A stretch of DNA of 64,000 nt, taken from JACVRW01 sp963826165 (GTDB lineage: Bacteria > Actinomycetota > Thermoleophilia > Solirubrobacterales > Thermoleophilaceae). Under the pieces are notes generated by a model. That model made no database searches. It was not told the DNA's origin and saw nothing but the letters and a program-made list of their open reading frames with translations. Below, piece after piece: positions 50,442 to 59,272 of the stretch. A program made the translations under genes and the position numbers. The stretch covers positions 124,001 through 188,000 of the forward strand of contig CAWGWC010000003.1 in assembly GCA_963826165.1 (NCBI GenBank), written 5' to 3'. The stretch's first letter is position 1. Each line of letters starts with the position of its first letter.

Positions 50442-50751
50442 GCCGCGGACCCCGGCGGGGCTTGATCCTGCGGGCCATCCAAGCGTCGAGGTGCTCGAAG
50501 TGCCTGCGACCGGAGGTGAGGCTGTAGGCGATCAGCGCGACGATGAAGACGGTGAACGCGTTCACCTTGCCGGTGGCGGCGAAGTCCCAGACGCCGAGCC
50601 CGAGGATGCCAAGTGTGTCCAGCACCACGCCGATCACGAACAGGCGCGTGATGCCCTCCAGCTCGTAGCGGTAACGGAGAACCATGAAGGCGGCGAGCAT
50701 GATCCAGAAGCCGGCTTCGAAGGAGAGGGCGAGGATCCACTTGACGTCCAT
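50410..50751 (-). CDS. small three- to four-TM membrane protein
   Basis: A 113-aa protein with transmembrane segments around WILALSFEAGFWIMLAAFMVL, LFVIGVVLDTLGILGLGVW and NAFTVFIVALIAYSL, then a basic cytosolic tail. No family motif. ATG 50749-50751 directly follows a strong promoter (50758-50786), so it is leaderless. It is divergent from a TetR gene and probably its target. Confidence 0.65.
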   Translation of the reverse strand: MDVKWILALSFEAGFWIMLAAFMVLRYRYELEGITRLFVIGVVLDTLGILGLGVWDFAATGKVNAFTVFIVALIAYSLTSGRRHFEHLDAWMARRIKPRRGPRPTSRPCPDRP

Positions 50752-50757
50752 GCCTTA

Positions 50758-50786
50758 TTTATATCACACGTTCGGTATAAACTCAA
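50758..50786. promoter_or_regulatory. divergent promoter and TetR operator
   Basis: TTTATA-N12-TATAAA (50758-50781) is a 24-bp dyad with 16 symmetric positions. For the minus gene TTGAGT (50781-50786), 17 bases and TATAAA (50758-50763) precede the ATG by six bases. For tetR, TATAAA at 50776-50781 serves as -10. Binding would block both. Confidence 0.65.
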
Positions 50787-50795
50787 CGACAAGCC

Positions 50796-51401
50796 ATGCC
50801 GAAGGTCGTCGATCACGAGCAGCGTCGCGCCGAGCTGGCGGCAGCCGTCTGGCGCTTGGTGTCCACCGAGGGACTCGACGCGATCACGGTCCGCCGCGTG
50901 GCCGCCGAGGCCGGCTGGTCGACCGGCGCGCTGGTCCACTACTTCGCCGACAAGGAGTCGCTGGTCCTGTTCGCCTTCCGCACGGTGGCCGACCGGGTCG
51001 GCAGCCGGGTGGAGCGGCTGGCCCAGGATTCCAGCGACCCCCTCGAGCTGGCGCGGGCGCTGCTCGTGGAGGGTCTCCCGCTCGACGCCGACCGGCGGGC
51101 CGAAGTGAGGGTGTGGTTCGCCTTCCTCGGGCTGGCCCTGACGCGCCCCTCGCTGGCCAAGGCGCAGCGGGTGGGCTACCGGGCCTGGCGTTCACGCCTG
51201 GAGCAGCTCCTGCGCCAGGCGCAGCTCGAGGGCCGCATCAATCCCGAGGTCGACTGCGAGCTCGAGGCCGCGGAGCTGGTGGCGCTCGTCGACGGCCTGT
51301 CGGTGCAGGCGACCTTCGAGCCCCGCACCTTCTCCTCCGAGCGCCTGGTGGCGCTCGTCGACGCCCGCCTGGAGCGGCTGGTAGTAGCGTCGCAGCGGTG
51401 A
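50796..51401 (+). CDS. TetR family transcriptional regulator
   Basis: A 201-aa TetR protein. The HTH includes ITVRRVAAEAGWSTGALVHYFADKESLV (about residues 28-55, in part). The C-terminal domain is of the TetR_C_6/BetI-like type. BetI regulators control choline-betaine genes, which fits a betaine-type importer just upstream, but the target is more likely the divergent membrane protein. Start ATG 50796. The stop overlaps mtnA (GTGA). Confidence 0.85.
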   Translation: MPKVVDHEQRRAELAAAVWRLVSTEGLDAITVRRVAAEAGWSTGALVHYFADKESLVLFAFRTVADRVGSRVERLAQDSSDPLELARALLVEGLPLDADRRAEVRVWFAFLGLALTRPSLAKAQRVGYRAWRSRLEQLLRQAQLEGRINPEVDCELEAAELVALVDGLSVQATFEPRTFSSERLVALVDARLERLVVASQR

Positions 51402-52363
51402 CCGCGCAGCCGCTTCGCTTCGAGGACGGCGCCCTGCTCGTGCTCGACCAGCGAGCGCTTCCGGGCGAGGAGATCTTCATCCGCTGCGACTCCCCCGCGG
51501 CGGTGGCGGACTGCATCGGCAACATGGCCGTGCGCGGGGCACCGGCCATCGGCGTGGCCGCCGCCTACGGGATGGCGCTCGCCGCGCTCCGCGGGGAAGA
51601 CCTCGAGCGCACCGCCGTGCTCTTGCGCGCCACTCGGCCGACGGCGGTGAACCTCGCCTGGGCCGTGGACCAGGCTCTCGCCGGCGGGCAGCCGCGCGAC
51701 GGGGCATCCCTGCTCGAGCTCGCCCGCGGGCTCCACCGAGACCAGGACGAAGCCGACCGGCGCCTGTCTGCCCTCGGGGCCGAGCGCTTCGAGCCCGGGG
51801 ACCGGGCGCTCACCCACTGCAACGCCGGGGCGCTCGCCACGGCCGGCTACGGCACCGCCTGCGGCGTTCTGCGCACGGCGTGGGAGGACGGCCGGCTGGC
51901 CCAGGTGTGGGTCGACGAGACGCGTCCTCTGCTGCAGGGCGCCCGGCTCACGGCCTGGGAGCTCGACCGGGCCGGGATCCCCCACCGCGTGGTGGCGGAC
52001 TCGGCCGCCGGGTCGCTCATCGCCCGCGGGGAGGTCGACCGGATCGTCGTCGGCGCCGACCGGATCGCGGCCAACGGCGACGTGGCGAACAAGATCGGCA
52101 CCTATCCGCTGGCGGTGATGGCGGCCCGTCACGACGTGCCCTTCTACGTCGCGGCCCCTGTCTCCACCATCGATCCCCGCACCCCGAGCGGAGAGGCGAT
52201 CCCGATCGAGGAGCGCGACCCGGCGGAGGTCACCGCGCAGAGCCAGGCGTTCAACCCGGCCTTCGACGTCACGCCCGCCGCACTGGTCACGGCGATCTTC
52301 ACGGAGTGCGGCGTTCTCGAGGCGCCCTACGAGGAGTCGATCCGGCGTGTCGCCTCAGGCTGA
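51398..52363 (+). CDS. mtnA: S-methyl-5-thioribose-1-phosphate isomerase
   Basis: A 321-aa MtnA. NMAVRGAPAIGVAAAYG is the family start region, the catalytic Cys141 is in THCNAGALAT and Asp221 in VGADRIAANGD; APVSTIDP closes the site. It isomerises methylthioribose-1-phosphate (or 5-deoxyribose-1-phosphate) to the ribulose form. The start is GTG 51398. The next gene, a class II aldolase, begins 17 bases before its stop, so they are translated together. No methionine-salvage enolase or dioxygenase is nearby. Confidence 0.92.
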   Translation: MTAQPLRFEDGALLVLDQRALPGEEIFIRCDSPAAVADCIGNMAVRGAPAIGVAAAYGMALAALRGEDLERTAVLLRATRPTAVNLAWAVDQALAGGQPRDGASLLELARGLHRDQDEADRRLSALGAERFEPGDRALTHCNAGALATAGYGTACGVLRTAWEDGRLAQVWVDETRPLLQGARLTAWELDRAGIPHRVVADSAAGSLIARGEVDRIVVGADRIAANGDVANKIGTYPLAVMAARHDVPFYVAAPVSTIDPRTPSGEAIPIEERDPAEVTAQSQAFNPAFDVTPAALVTAIFTECGVLEAPYEESIRRVASG

Positions 52364-52904
52364 GATCCTCACCGTCGCCCGCGAGATGCTCCGGCTCGGA
52401 CTGGTGGCCGGCAGCTCGGGCAACGTGAGCGCCCGCGAGGGCGAGCTGATCCACATCACCCCCACCGGCCTCCCCTATCCGGACATGCGGGAGGCCGACA
52501 TCGTGACCCTCTCAGCTTCGGGCGAGGTGCTGGCCGGTGAGCGCGAGCCGTCCAGCGAGCGCCGCGTGCATCTCGAGGTCTACCGCGCCCGGCCGGACGT
52601 GGCCGCGATCGTGCACACCCACGGCGTGTACGCCACGGCATGGAGCTTCCTGGGCGAGCCGCTCGACACCGGAACCGAGGAGATCGAGCAGGCCGCCGGC
52701 GGGGCAGTGCGGACGGCTGCCTTCGCCCCAACCGGCTCGGATGAGATCGCGCGGCTGGCCGTGAAGGCGTTGCAGGACCGCCAGGCGGCGCTCATGGCGC
52801 GACACGGGGCGCTGGGCGTCGGCGACTCGCCGGCGGAAGCCCTGCGAATCACCCAGGTGCTCGAGCGTCAGGCCCAGATTGCCCTGCTGTTACGCGGAGC
52901 GTGA
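52347..52904 (+). CDS. class II aldolase/adducin family protein
   Basis: A 185-aa class II aldolase fold. Zinc ligands are His90 and His92 in IVHTHG and His153 in MARHGALG, and the catalytic acid Glu71 sits in EPSSERRVH. SSGNVSAR near residue 23 binds phosphate. It may be a fuculose-1-phosphate-type aldolase or an MtnB-type dehydratase. Coupling with mtnA and the absence of other mtn genes favour the 5-deoxyribose/methylthioribose (DHAP) shunt, where the aldolase releases DHAP and an aldehyde. The start is GTG 52347. Confidence 0.85.
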   Translation: MSPQAEILTVAREMLRLGLVAGSSGNVSAREGELIHITPTGLPYPDMREADIVTLSASGEVLAGEREPSSERRVHLEVYRARPDVAAIVHTHGVYATAWSFLGEPLDTGTEEIEQAAGGAVRTAAFAPTGSDEIARLAVKALQDRQAALMARHGALGVGDSPAEALRITQVLERQAQIALLLRGA

Positions 52905-53458
52905 CGCACCCCACACAAGGCCCGCCCCTCGCGCGACACGCTTCAGGTGTGCTCAAGCGCCTTCCTGACGGAGCCCCGATCCTGATCCGGCCGATCCGCG
53001 CCGATGACAAGCGCATGCTGGAGAACGGGCTGCGGCACCTCTCGGCGGAGAGTGTGCAGCGGCGCTTCCTCACACCCAAGAGCAGCTTCAGCCGGGCGGA
53101 GCTGCGATACCTCACAGAGGTGGACGACCGCGATCATGTGGCACTGGTGGCTGAGTATCCGGCCGAACCGGCTCGCCGCCTGATCGCGGTCGCACGCTTC
53201 GTCCGCCTCTACGACGATCCCGAGGCGGCGGACGTGGCCATCGTCGTGGCCGACGACTGGCAGCGCCGCGGACTGGGCTCACTGCTCTCCGAGCAGCTCG
53301 CGACCAGGGCGCGCCGCAGCGGAGTGCGCCGCTTCACCGCCACGATGGCAGCCGACAACGTGCCGGCCCACCGCCTGATGAGCAAGCTCACCGACCATCT
53401 CGAGCAACGTCACTCCGGCAGCGGCGTGGACGAGATGGTGCTGGACCTGGCCGCCTGA
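52901..53458 (+). CDS. GNAT family N-acetyltransferase
   Basis: A 185-aa GNAT protein starting at GTG 52901 (GTGA overlap with the aldolase). It has ILIRPIRADDKRML, the acetyl-CoA loop DDWQRRGLGSLLSEQL (about residues 124-139) and a C-terminal NVPAHRLM strand-helix. The N-terminal R/P-rich stretch and the RRFL segment resemble Pat-like (protein acetyltransferase) GNATs. Substrate is unknown. It ends the tetR-mtnA-aldolase operon. Confidence 0.82.
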   Translation: MTHPTQGPPLARHASGVLKRLPDGAPILIRPIRADDKRMLENGLRHLSAESVQRRFLTPKSSFSRAELRYLTEVDDRDHVALVAEYPAEPARRLIAVARFVRLYDDPEAADVAIVVADDWQRRGLGSLLSEQLATRARRSGVRRFTATMAADNVPAHRLMSKLTDHLEQRHSGSGVDEMVLDLAA

Positions 53459-53539
53459 GCGGCGCCCTCGCTCCGCTCCAACTGCGCGGCCGACGCCGCG
53501 TGGTCCGACTGGCGGTAAAGGGAGTCGGGCTCGGTCCTA

Positions 53540-53595
53540 AGGGGGGTCCCGGAAGAAAAGACCCTGATAGAGCACCTAACTTCAGGAACCCCCCT
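53540..53595 (-). other. long inverted repeat downstream of korB
   Basis: Arms 53540-53547 and 53588-53595 (AGGGGGGT/ACCCCCCT) pair perfectly, extended by two more pairs after a mismatch, around a 34-base loop. It lies 61 bases past the korB stop on the minus strand, in a 197-base gene-free gap. It could be a terminator or a structured RNA element. I see nothing else in the gap. Confidence 0.35.
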
Positions 53596-53655
53596 GCCGG
53601 ATCCCCTGATTGCTGATCGGACCGCGTCCCGCAGCGACGTGCCGCCCGAGCGGAG

Positions 53656-54705
53656 CTACGAAACCGTCCAGGTATCGCCCGAATGGAGCAGCTCGTGGAG
53701 CTGCTCGCGGCCCACGTGGGCCCGCCTGCGCTCGAGCTCCAGGGCGAGCTCCTCCCCGTACACGGGACGCGACACCGAGCGGAACACGCCGATCGGGGTG
53801 GGTCCGGTGGGCCGCGAGGCCAGGTGGGCCAGCTCGAAGGCGAGACTGGGCTCGGGGCGCTCGGCGTCGTGAACGAGGATGGCGTCCTCACCGACATCGG
53901 CCACGTTGACCAGCTCGAGGCGGCCGTCGGCGCCGCGCGCCACGCCGCGTTCGCGCTCGGCGCCGAAGCGGATCGGCTCGCCGTGCACGAGGCGGATCTG
54001 GTTGACCTCGCGTTGGCCCTTGGCCCGGACGGCGTCGAAGGCGCCGTCGTTGAACACGTTGCAGTTCTGGTAGATCTCCACCAGCGCCGCGCCCTCGTGG
54101 GCCGCGGCGGCGCGGAGGGTCTCGGCCAGGTGCGGCTTGTCGGTGTCAACGCTGCGGGCCACGAACGATGCCTCGGCGCCGAGGGCCAGCGAAACGGGGT
54201 TGAAGGGATGGTCCTGCGAGCCGAAGGGCGTGGACTTGGTGACCTTGCCCTCCTCGCTGGTGGGCGAGTACTGCCCCTTGGTCAGGCCGTAGATCTGGTT
54301 GTTGAACAGCAGGATCTTGAGCGGCACGTTGCGGCGCAGAGCGTGGATCAGATGGTTGCCGCCGATCGACAGGGCGTCGCCGTCTCCGGCCACCACCCAC
54401 ACCGACAGGTCGGGGCGCGAGGTGGCCACCCCGGTGGCCAGCGCCGGGGCGCGGCCGTGGATGCCGTGCATCCCGTAGGTGTCCATGTAGTAGACGAAGC
54501 GGCCGGCGCAGCCGATGCCCGTGACGAACACGATCTTGTCCGGCGGGATGCCCAACTCGGGCATGAACGACTGGACCGAGGCCAGCACGGCGTAGTCGCC
54601 GCAGCCGGGACACCAGCGCGTCTCCTGATCGGAGGAGAAGTCGGCCTTCGTGAGCTTGAGGACGTCGCCGCCGTTGCCCGAGTGGCCGTTGCCGCCCGCC
54701 GTCAT
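53656..54705 (-). CDS. korB: 2-oxoacid:ferredoxin oxidoreductase beta subunit (KorB)
   Basis: A 349-aa TPP-binding subunit. The CPGCGDYA motif near residue 33, GDGDALSIGGNH with the TPP/Mg-binding aspartates, and NNQIYGLTKGQYSPTS are diagnostic for 2-oxoglutarate (or related 2-oxoacid) oxidoreductases. The N-terminus is Gly/Asn-rich, and the C-terminus extends about 80 residues. It oxidatively decarboxylates the oxoacid with the KorA partner and reduces ferredoxin. ATG 54703-54705 overlaps korA (ATGA). No ferredoxin gene is in view. Confidence 0.93.
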   Translation of the reverse strand: MTAGGNGHSGNGGDVLKLTKADFSSDQETRWCPGCGDYAVLASVQSFMPELGIPPDKIVFVTGIGCAGRFVYYMDTYGMHGIHGRAPALATGVATSRPDLSVWVVAGDGDALSIGGNHLIHALRRNVPLKILLFNNQIYGLTKGQYSPTSEEGKVTKSTPFGSQDHPFNPVSLALGAEASFVARSVDTDKPHLAETLRAAAAHEGAALVEIYQNCNVFNDGAFDAVRAKGQREVNQIRLVHGEPIRFGAERERGVARGADGRLELVNVADVGEDAILVHDAERPEPSLAFELAHLASRPTGPTPIGVFRSVSRPVYGEELALELERRRAHVGREQLHELLHSGDTWTVS

Positions 54706-56534
54706 CCGATCCGCTCCTCGATCTGCTCCATCATGTCGCGCGTGAAGATGGGCAGGCCGTCGACCTTGGTGAAGCTCTCGCAGTCCACCAGGTACTCGGC
54801 GCGCAGGATCTTCACCAGCTGGCCCATGTTCATCTCGGGCACCAGCACCCGCTCGTAGGCGCGCAGCACGTCCTCGGTGTTGCCCGGAAGCGGGTTGAGA
54901 TGGCCGATGTGCGCCGTGGCGAGCGTCAACCCCTTCTCGCGCCGCAGCCGCCGGGCGGCGCCCTGAATTGCGCCGTAGCTCGACCCCCAGCCGAGCACGA
55001 GCAGCGTGGCGTCGCCGTCGGGGTCGTCGACCTCGATGTCCGGCACGCGCACGCGAGCCACCCGCTCCGCGCGCAGATGAGTCATGTGCTCGTGGTTTTC
55101 GGGCGAGTAGGAGATGTTGCCGCTGCCGTCCTCCTTCTCGAGGCCGCCGATGCGGTGGCGCAGCCCCGGAGTGCCGGGCACCGCCCAGGGACGGGCGAGC
55201 TTGCCGTCGCGCGCGTAGGGCATGAATCCGGTGGGATCGGTGGCGAAGTTCGGGTCGATCGTGGGCAGGCTGTCCACCTCGGGCAGCTTCCACGGCTCGG
55301 ACGAGTTGGCCAGAAAGGTGTCGCTGAGCAGGACCACGGGGGTCCGGTGGGTGACCGCGATGCGGGCCGCCTCGATGGCCGCGTGGAAGCAGTCGGAGGG
55401 CGTGCGGGCGGCGATCACCGGCAGCGGCGACTCGCCGTGGCGTCCGTACAGCGCCATCATCAGGTCGGCCGCCTCCGTCTTGGTCGGCATTCCCGTTGAG
55501 GGTCCGGCGCGCTGGACGTCGATCACCAGCAGCGGGAGCTCGTAGGCCACGGCCAGGCTGACCGTCTCCGCCTTGAGGTCCATTCCCGGACCGCTGGTGG
55601 CGGTGACCCCGAGGTGGCCGGCGAAGGCGGCGCCCAGAGCCATGTTCACCGCAGCGATCTCGTCCTCGGCCTGCACGGTGCGCACGCCGAGCTTCTGGTA
55701 GCGCGACAGGCCGTGCAGCAGCTCCGAGGCGGGGGTGATCGGGTAGCTGGCGTAGAACAGCGGCAGACCCGACTGGATGCTGGCCGCGATCAGGCCGTAG
55801 GCCATCGCCTGCGCGCCGTTGACGTTGCGGTAGGTGCCGGGCGCCGCCGGCGCCGGGTCGACCTCGTAGTGCACCGCCAGCAGCTCGGCCGTCTCGCCGA
55901 AGTTGTAGCCCGCGCGGAAGGCGGCCAGGTTGGCCGCGGCCAGCTGCGGCTTGTCCGCGAACTTGGCCTCAACCCAGGCCACCGTGGGCTCGGTCGGCCG
56001 TCCGTACATCCAGGACACCAGGCCGAGCGCGAACAGGTTCTTGCAGCGCGCCGCGTCACGCGGCGTGATGCCGTCGATCTCCTCGGTGGCGCGCACGGTC
56101 ATCGAGGTCATCGGGACGCGAAAGACGCTGTAGTCGTCGAGCGACTCGTCCTCTAACGGATTCGACTCGTAGCCCGCCTTGCGCAGGTTGTGGTCGGTGA
56201 AGCCGTCCTCGTTGACGATCACCGTGCCGCCCTTCTCGAGCGTGCCCACGTTGGTGATCAGCGCGGCCGGGTTCATGGCCACAAGGACGTTGGGATGGTC
56301 GCCCGGCGTGAGGATGTCGCGCGAGGCGAAGTGGATCTGGAAGGCCGAGACCCCGTGCGGGGTGCCGGCCGGCGCGCGGATCTCGGCGGGGAAGTCCGGC
56401 AGCGTGGCGAGATCGTTGCCCACCACGGCGGTGGCGTCGGTGAAACGGCTGCCCGTGAGTTGCATTCCGTCCCCGGAGTCACCTGCAAACCGGACGACGA
56501 CGCGATCGAGCTTCTCGAGGGTCTTCTCTTCCAT
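54702..56534 (-). CDS. korA: 2-oxoacid:ferredoxin oxidoreductase alpha subunit (gamma-alpha fusion, KorA)
   Basis: A 610-aa fusion. The gamma domain occupies about residues 10-190 (RFAGDSGDGMQLTG, DFPAEIRAPAG). The alpha pyrimidine-binding domain starts near residue 225 (NGAQAMAYGLIAA, YPITPASELL, QAEDEIAAVNMALGA) and a transketolase-like C-terminal domain follows (VLGWGSSYGAIQGA). Length fits actinobacterial KorA such as Rv2455c. ATG 56532-56534; a TACACT hexamer about 30 bases upstream may be the -10. It works with korB in an alternative, ferredoxin-linked TCA step. Confidence 0.94.
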   Translation of the reverse strand: MEEKTLEKLDRVVVRFAGDSGDGMQLTGSRFTDATAVVGNDLATLPDFPAEIRAPAGTPHGVSAFQIHFASRDILTPGDHPNVLVAMNPAALITNVGTLEKGGTVIVNEDGFTDHNLRKAGYESNPLEDESLDDYSVFRVPMTSMTVRATEEIDGITPRDAARCKNLFALGLVSWMYGRPTEPTVAWVEAKFADKPQLAAANLAAFRAGYNFGETAELLAVHYEVDPAPAAPGTYRNVNGAQAMAYGLIAASIQSGLPLFYASYPITPASELLHGLSRYQKLGVRTVQAEDEIAAVNMALGAAFAGHLGVTATSGPGMDLKAETVSLAVAYELPLLVIDVQRAGPSTGMPTKTEAADLMMALYGRHGESPLPVIAARTPSDCFHAAIEAARIAVTHRTPVVLLSDTFLANSSEPWKLPEVDSLPTIDPNFATDPTGFMPYARDGKLARPWAVPGTPGLRHRIGGLEKEDGSGNISYSPENHEHMTHLRAERVARVRVPDIEVDDPDGDATLLVLGWGSSYGAIQGAARRLRREKGLTLATAHIGHLNPLPGNTEDVLRAYERVLVPEMNMGQLVKILRAEYLVDCESFTKVDGLPIFTRDMMEQIEERIG

Positions 56535-56609
56535 GAATCGGCCGCTGAAGCAGGCCGAACATCGAGTGTACCCAGGCCCGCGGCCGGGTCACACGACTTC
56601 GGTAAGAGT

Positions 56610-58073
56610 TCAGCGGCGCTTCAGCGGAGGCGGCCGCCAGCGCTCCCTCAGCACGCTTCGCCTGGGCTCGTAGAGGCGCATGGCCAGGCGAAAGCGGCCG
56701 GCGGGAGAGGGCAGCCAGTTGGCGCGCGCGGCAGCGCCTCGCGGGGCGGTCCTTCCGATGTGGATGGTGAGCGAGCCGTCCTTGCCGCGCCGCAGGCCCG
56801 GCGTGCGATCGCCGACGGCGTAGCGGTCGATCGGGTTGTCCACCAGGTAGCGCTCGTCGTCGTACATGGTGAGCGACCAGAAGGCGCCCACGGGCGGCAG
56901 CTGGCCACGCGGGAAGCGCAGGGTGTAGCGGTGGCGCCCCCGCAGCGGACGGCCACGGGAATCGGTCAGCGCCAGTGGATAGACGGTCTCCGGCCGCGTG
57001 TTGGCCCCGAGCGCGGTGCGGGCGACGACCGCGCGGCCGAGCCAGTGCTTCCCGTAGTCACCGATGAAGCGCCCCGCCACGAGCCAGCCGTTGTTGCGGG
57101 CCCGGCTGCGGCGGTTCTCCCGCCGCTCGGCCCGTTCCACCAGGGCTGGGCCGGCCGCCACGGCCGCCTCCAGCGCCGCCCTGGCCTCGCCGCCGGCAGC
57201 CCGGCTGGGAGCTCGGCCGGGTCCGATGCCGGCCGAGGCGAACGCGCGCAGCGCGCACGAATCGCCGGCGGGCGGCGGGTTGGCTCCGACGACGGCGCCG
57301 ACGGCGTCGAGGAAGGCGAGGCCGGAGGGAATGACGGTCGGAGGCTGGGCCGGGAAGCCCGGGAGCACCAGGGGCGCCTGGCGGGCACCGGCGGCCCAGC
57401 CGGTCAGGGCGGTCACGCGATAGCCGCGCATCAGGTCGGTGACCGGAGCGAGGTCGGCCCGGCTCTTGACCAGGGTTCGGCCCAGCACCCAGACGAGGTT
57501 CGTGGGGCTCTCGATCCGCTTCACCCCGGACGGGAGAGCGCCGGAGAAACCGGGCCCAACGAGAGCGTACGAGCCGGCGCGGGTGCCGGTGGTCCGGCGC
57601 CCGATGTAGGCGAAGGTGTTCGAGTACGCGTCGAGATACTGGATCACGTAGTAGCGCCCGGCGGTGTCCGGCACGTCGAACACCCGGGGCCCGGCGGAGA
57701 GGTTCACGCGGCCCACCGTGTAGGTGGTGTCCACGTTGGGCAGGACCACCGTCTGCACGGTCGGGTTGGTGAGCGCGCCGATGCTCACCAGCTGGTTCTC
57801 GGGGAAGCGCTGAACGGTGCGCTCCACCGAGACCGGCCCGAGGCCGTACACGTAGGCGGCCAGCCCGAGGCTGAAGGCGCGTCGCGCGCTCGGGCTGCCA
57901 CCGAAGCGCTTCTCGGCTCGCTCGAGCTCCGAGCGGTAGAAGTCGCGGCTTGCCGTCGGGCCGCCTCCGAGCACGCACTCGGGAACGCGGGGGGCGGCGA
58001 TTGCGGTGCTTGGCGAGAGCGCGGCGGCCAGAGCGGCGGCGGTGCAGGTGAGGAGGGCCAGACGGCGCGGCAC
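56610..58073 (-). CDS. exported DUF1254/DUF1214 domain protein
   Basis: A 487-aa secreted protein starting at GTG 58071-58073. The signal peptide (LALLTCTAAALAAALSPSTAIAAP) is cleaved near residue 27. DUF1254 follows (AYVYGLGPVSVERT, PNVDTTYTVGRVNLS, RYYVIQYLDAYSNTFAYIG). DUF1214 is C-terminal (FWSLTMYDDERYLVDNPI, YAVGDRTPGL, NWLPSP). These proteins are beta-rich, and function is unknown. It lies 76 bases upstream of korA's start on the same strand. Confidence 0.87.
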   Translation of the reverse strand: MPRRLALLTCTAAALAAALSPSTAIAAPRVPECVLGGGPTASRDFYRSELERAEKRFGGSPSARRAFSLGLAAYVYGLGPVSVERTVQRFPENQLVSIGALTNPTVQTVVLPNVDTTYTVGRVNLSAGPRVFDVPDTAGRYYVIQYLDAYSNTFAYIGRRTTGTRAGSYALVGPGFSGALPSGVKRIESPTNLVWVLGRTLVKSRADLAPVTDLMRGYRVTALTGWAAGARQAPLVLPGFPAQPPTVIPSGLAFLDAVGAVVGANPPPAGDSCALRAFASAGIGPGRAPSRAAGGEARAALEAAVAAGPALVERAERRENRRSRARNNGWLVAGRFIGDYGKHWLGRAVVARTALGANTRPETVYPLALTDSRGRPLRGRHRYTLRFPRGQLPPVGAFWSLTMYDDERYLVDNPIDRYAVGDRTPGLRRGKDGSLTIHIGRTAPRGAAARANWLPSPAGRFRLAMRLYEPRRSVLRERWRPPPLKRR

Positions 58074-58135
58074 GCGCGACAGGGTAGCCCGGGCTCGGCT
58101 AGAGTGCCCGCCCCCCGATCCCTGCTGGCAGGCTT

Positions 58136-59260
58136 ATGAACTTCTCGGTACCCAAGGAGGTCGCCGCGGGCGAGACCCGTGTCGCTGTCGTGCCCGAGGT
58201 GGCCGACCGCCTGGTCAAGGCCGGCCTCGAGGTGACCATCGAGACGGGTGCTGGTGACGCGGCTCACCAACCCGACGAGGCGTACGTGGAGGCGGGTGCC
58301 ACGGTCGGGGACGGCTGGTCGGGCGACGTGGTGGCCAAGGTGGCTCCCCCGAGCGCCGAGGAGATCGGCCGGCTGGGTCAGAGCGCGGTGCTGATCGGCT
58401 TCCTCCAGCCGCTCACCGCGGGCGACACCATTCGCGCGCTGGCTGAGGCGGGCGTCACGAGCTTCGCCATGGAGGCCATCCCGCGAATCAGCCGGGCCCA
58501 GTCGATGGACGCGCTGTCCTCGCAGGCCACCGTGGCCGGCTACCGGGCCGCGCAGATCGCCGCGCAGGAGCTGCCGCGCTTCTTCCCGATGCTCACCACC
58601 GCGGCGGGCACGGTGCGACCGGCCAAGGTGCTCGTGCTCGGCGCCGGGGTGGCGGGACTGCAGGCGATCGCCACCGCCAGGCGCCTCGGCGCGATCGTCC
58701 AGGCCTTCGACGTGCGCTCGGCGGTCAAGGAGCAGATCGAGTCGCTCGGCGCGCGCTTTCTCGAGCTCGACATGGGCCTCGAGGACGCCGAGGCCGCGGG
58801 CGGCTACGCCCGCCAGCTGACCGACGAGGAGCAGGCCAGGCAACGCGATCTACTGGCCGTGGAGATCGGGAAGATGGACGTGGTCATCTCCACCGCCGCG
58901 GTGCCCGGCCGGCGCGCTCCTCTGCTCGTGACCGAACAGGCCGTGCGCAACATGGCCCCGGGGTCGGTGATCGTCGACCTGGCCGCCGAGACCGGCGGCA
59001 ACTGCGAGCTGACCGAGACCGGCGAAACGGTCGTCAAGGAGGGGGTCACCCTGGTGGGGCCGGTCAACCTGCCGGCGTCCATGCCCGATCACGCCTCCTC
59101 GCTGTACGCGCGCAACGTGCAGTCACTGCTCGAGCTGATGGTCAAGGAGGGCGAGCTCGTCCTCGACTTCGACGACGAGGTCATAGCCGGCGCCTGCATC
59201 ACGAGAGAGGGCGAGATCGTCCACGAACGGGCCCGCGAAGCGGCCGGAGCGACCGCCTAG
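58136..59260 (+). CDS. pntAA: NAD(P) transhydrogenase subunit alpha part 1 (PntAA)
   Basis: A 374-aa soluble NAD(H)-binding subunit (domain I). PKEVAAGETRVAVVPEVADRL is the family start, and the nucleotide fold reads VLVLGAGVAGLQAIATARRLGA with the RQD-type loop VRSAVKEQIESLG. RAQSMDALSSQATVAGYRA is present. The enzyme couples hydride transfer between NADH and NADP+ to proton entry. ATG 58136. It is followed by pntAB 12 bases later. The split A1/A2 layout is normal for Actinobacteria. Confidence 0.94.
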   Translation: MNFSVPKEVAAGETRVAVVPEVADRLVKAGLEVTIETGAGDAAHQPDEAYVEAGATVGDGWSGDVVAKVAPPSAEEIGRLGQSAVLIGFLQPLTAGDTIRALAEAGVTSFAMEAIPRISRAQSMDALSSQATVAGYRAAQIAAQELPRFFPMLTTAAGTVRPAKVLVLGAGVAGLQAIATARRLGAIVQAFDVRSAVKEQIESLGARFLELDMGLEDAEAAGGYARQLTDEEQARQRDLLAVEIGKMDVVISTAAVPGRRAPLLVTEQAVRNMAPGSVIVDLAAETGGNCELTETGETVVKEGVTLVGPVNLPASMPDHASSLYARNVQSLLELMVKEGELVLDFDDEVIAGACITREGEIVHERAREAAGATA

Positions 59261-59272
59261 GAGGGCGCCTTC

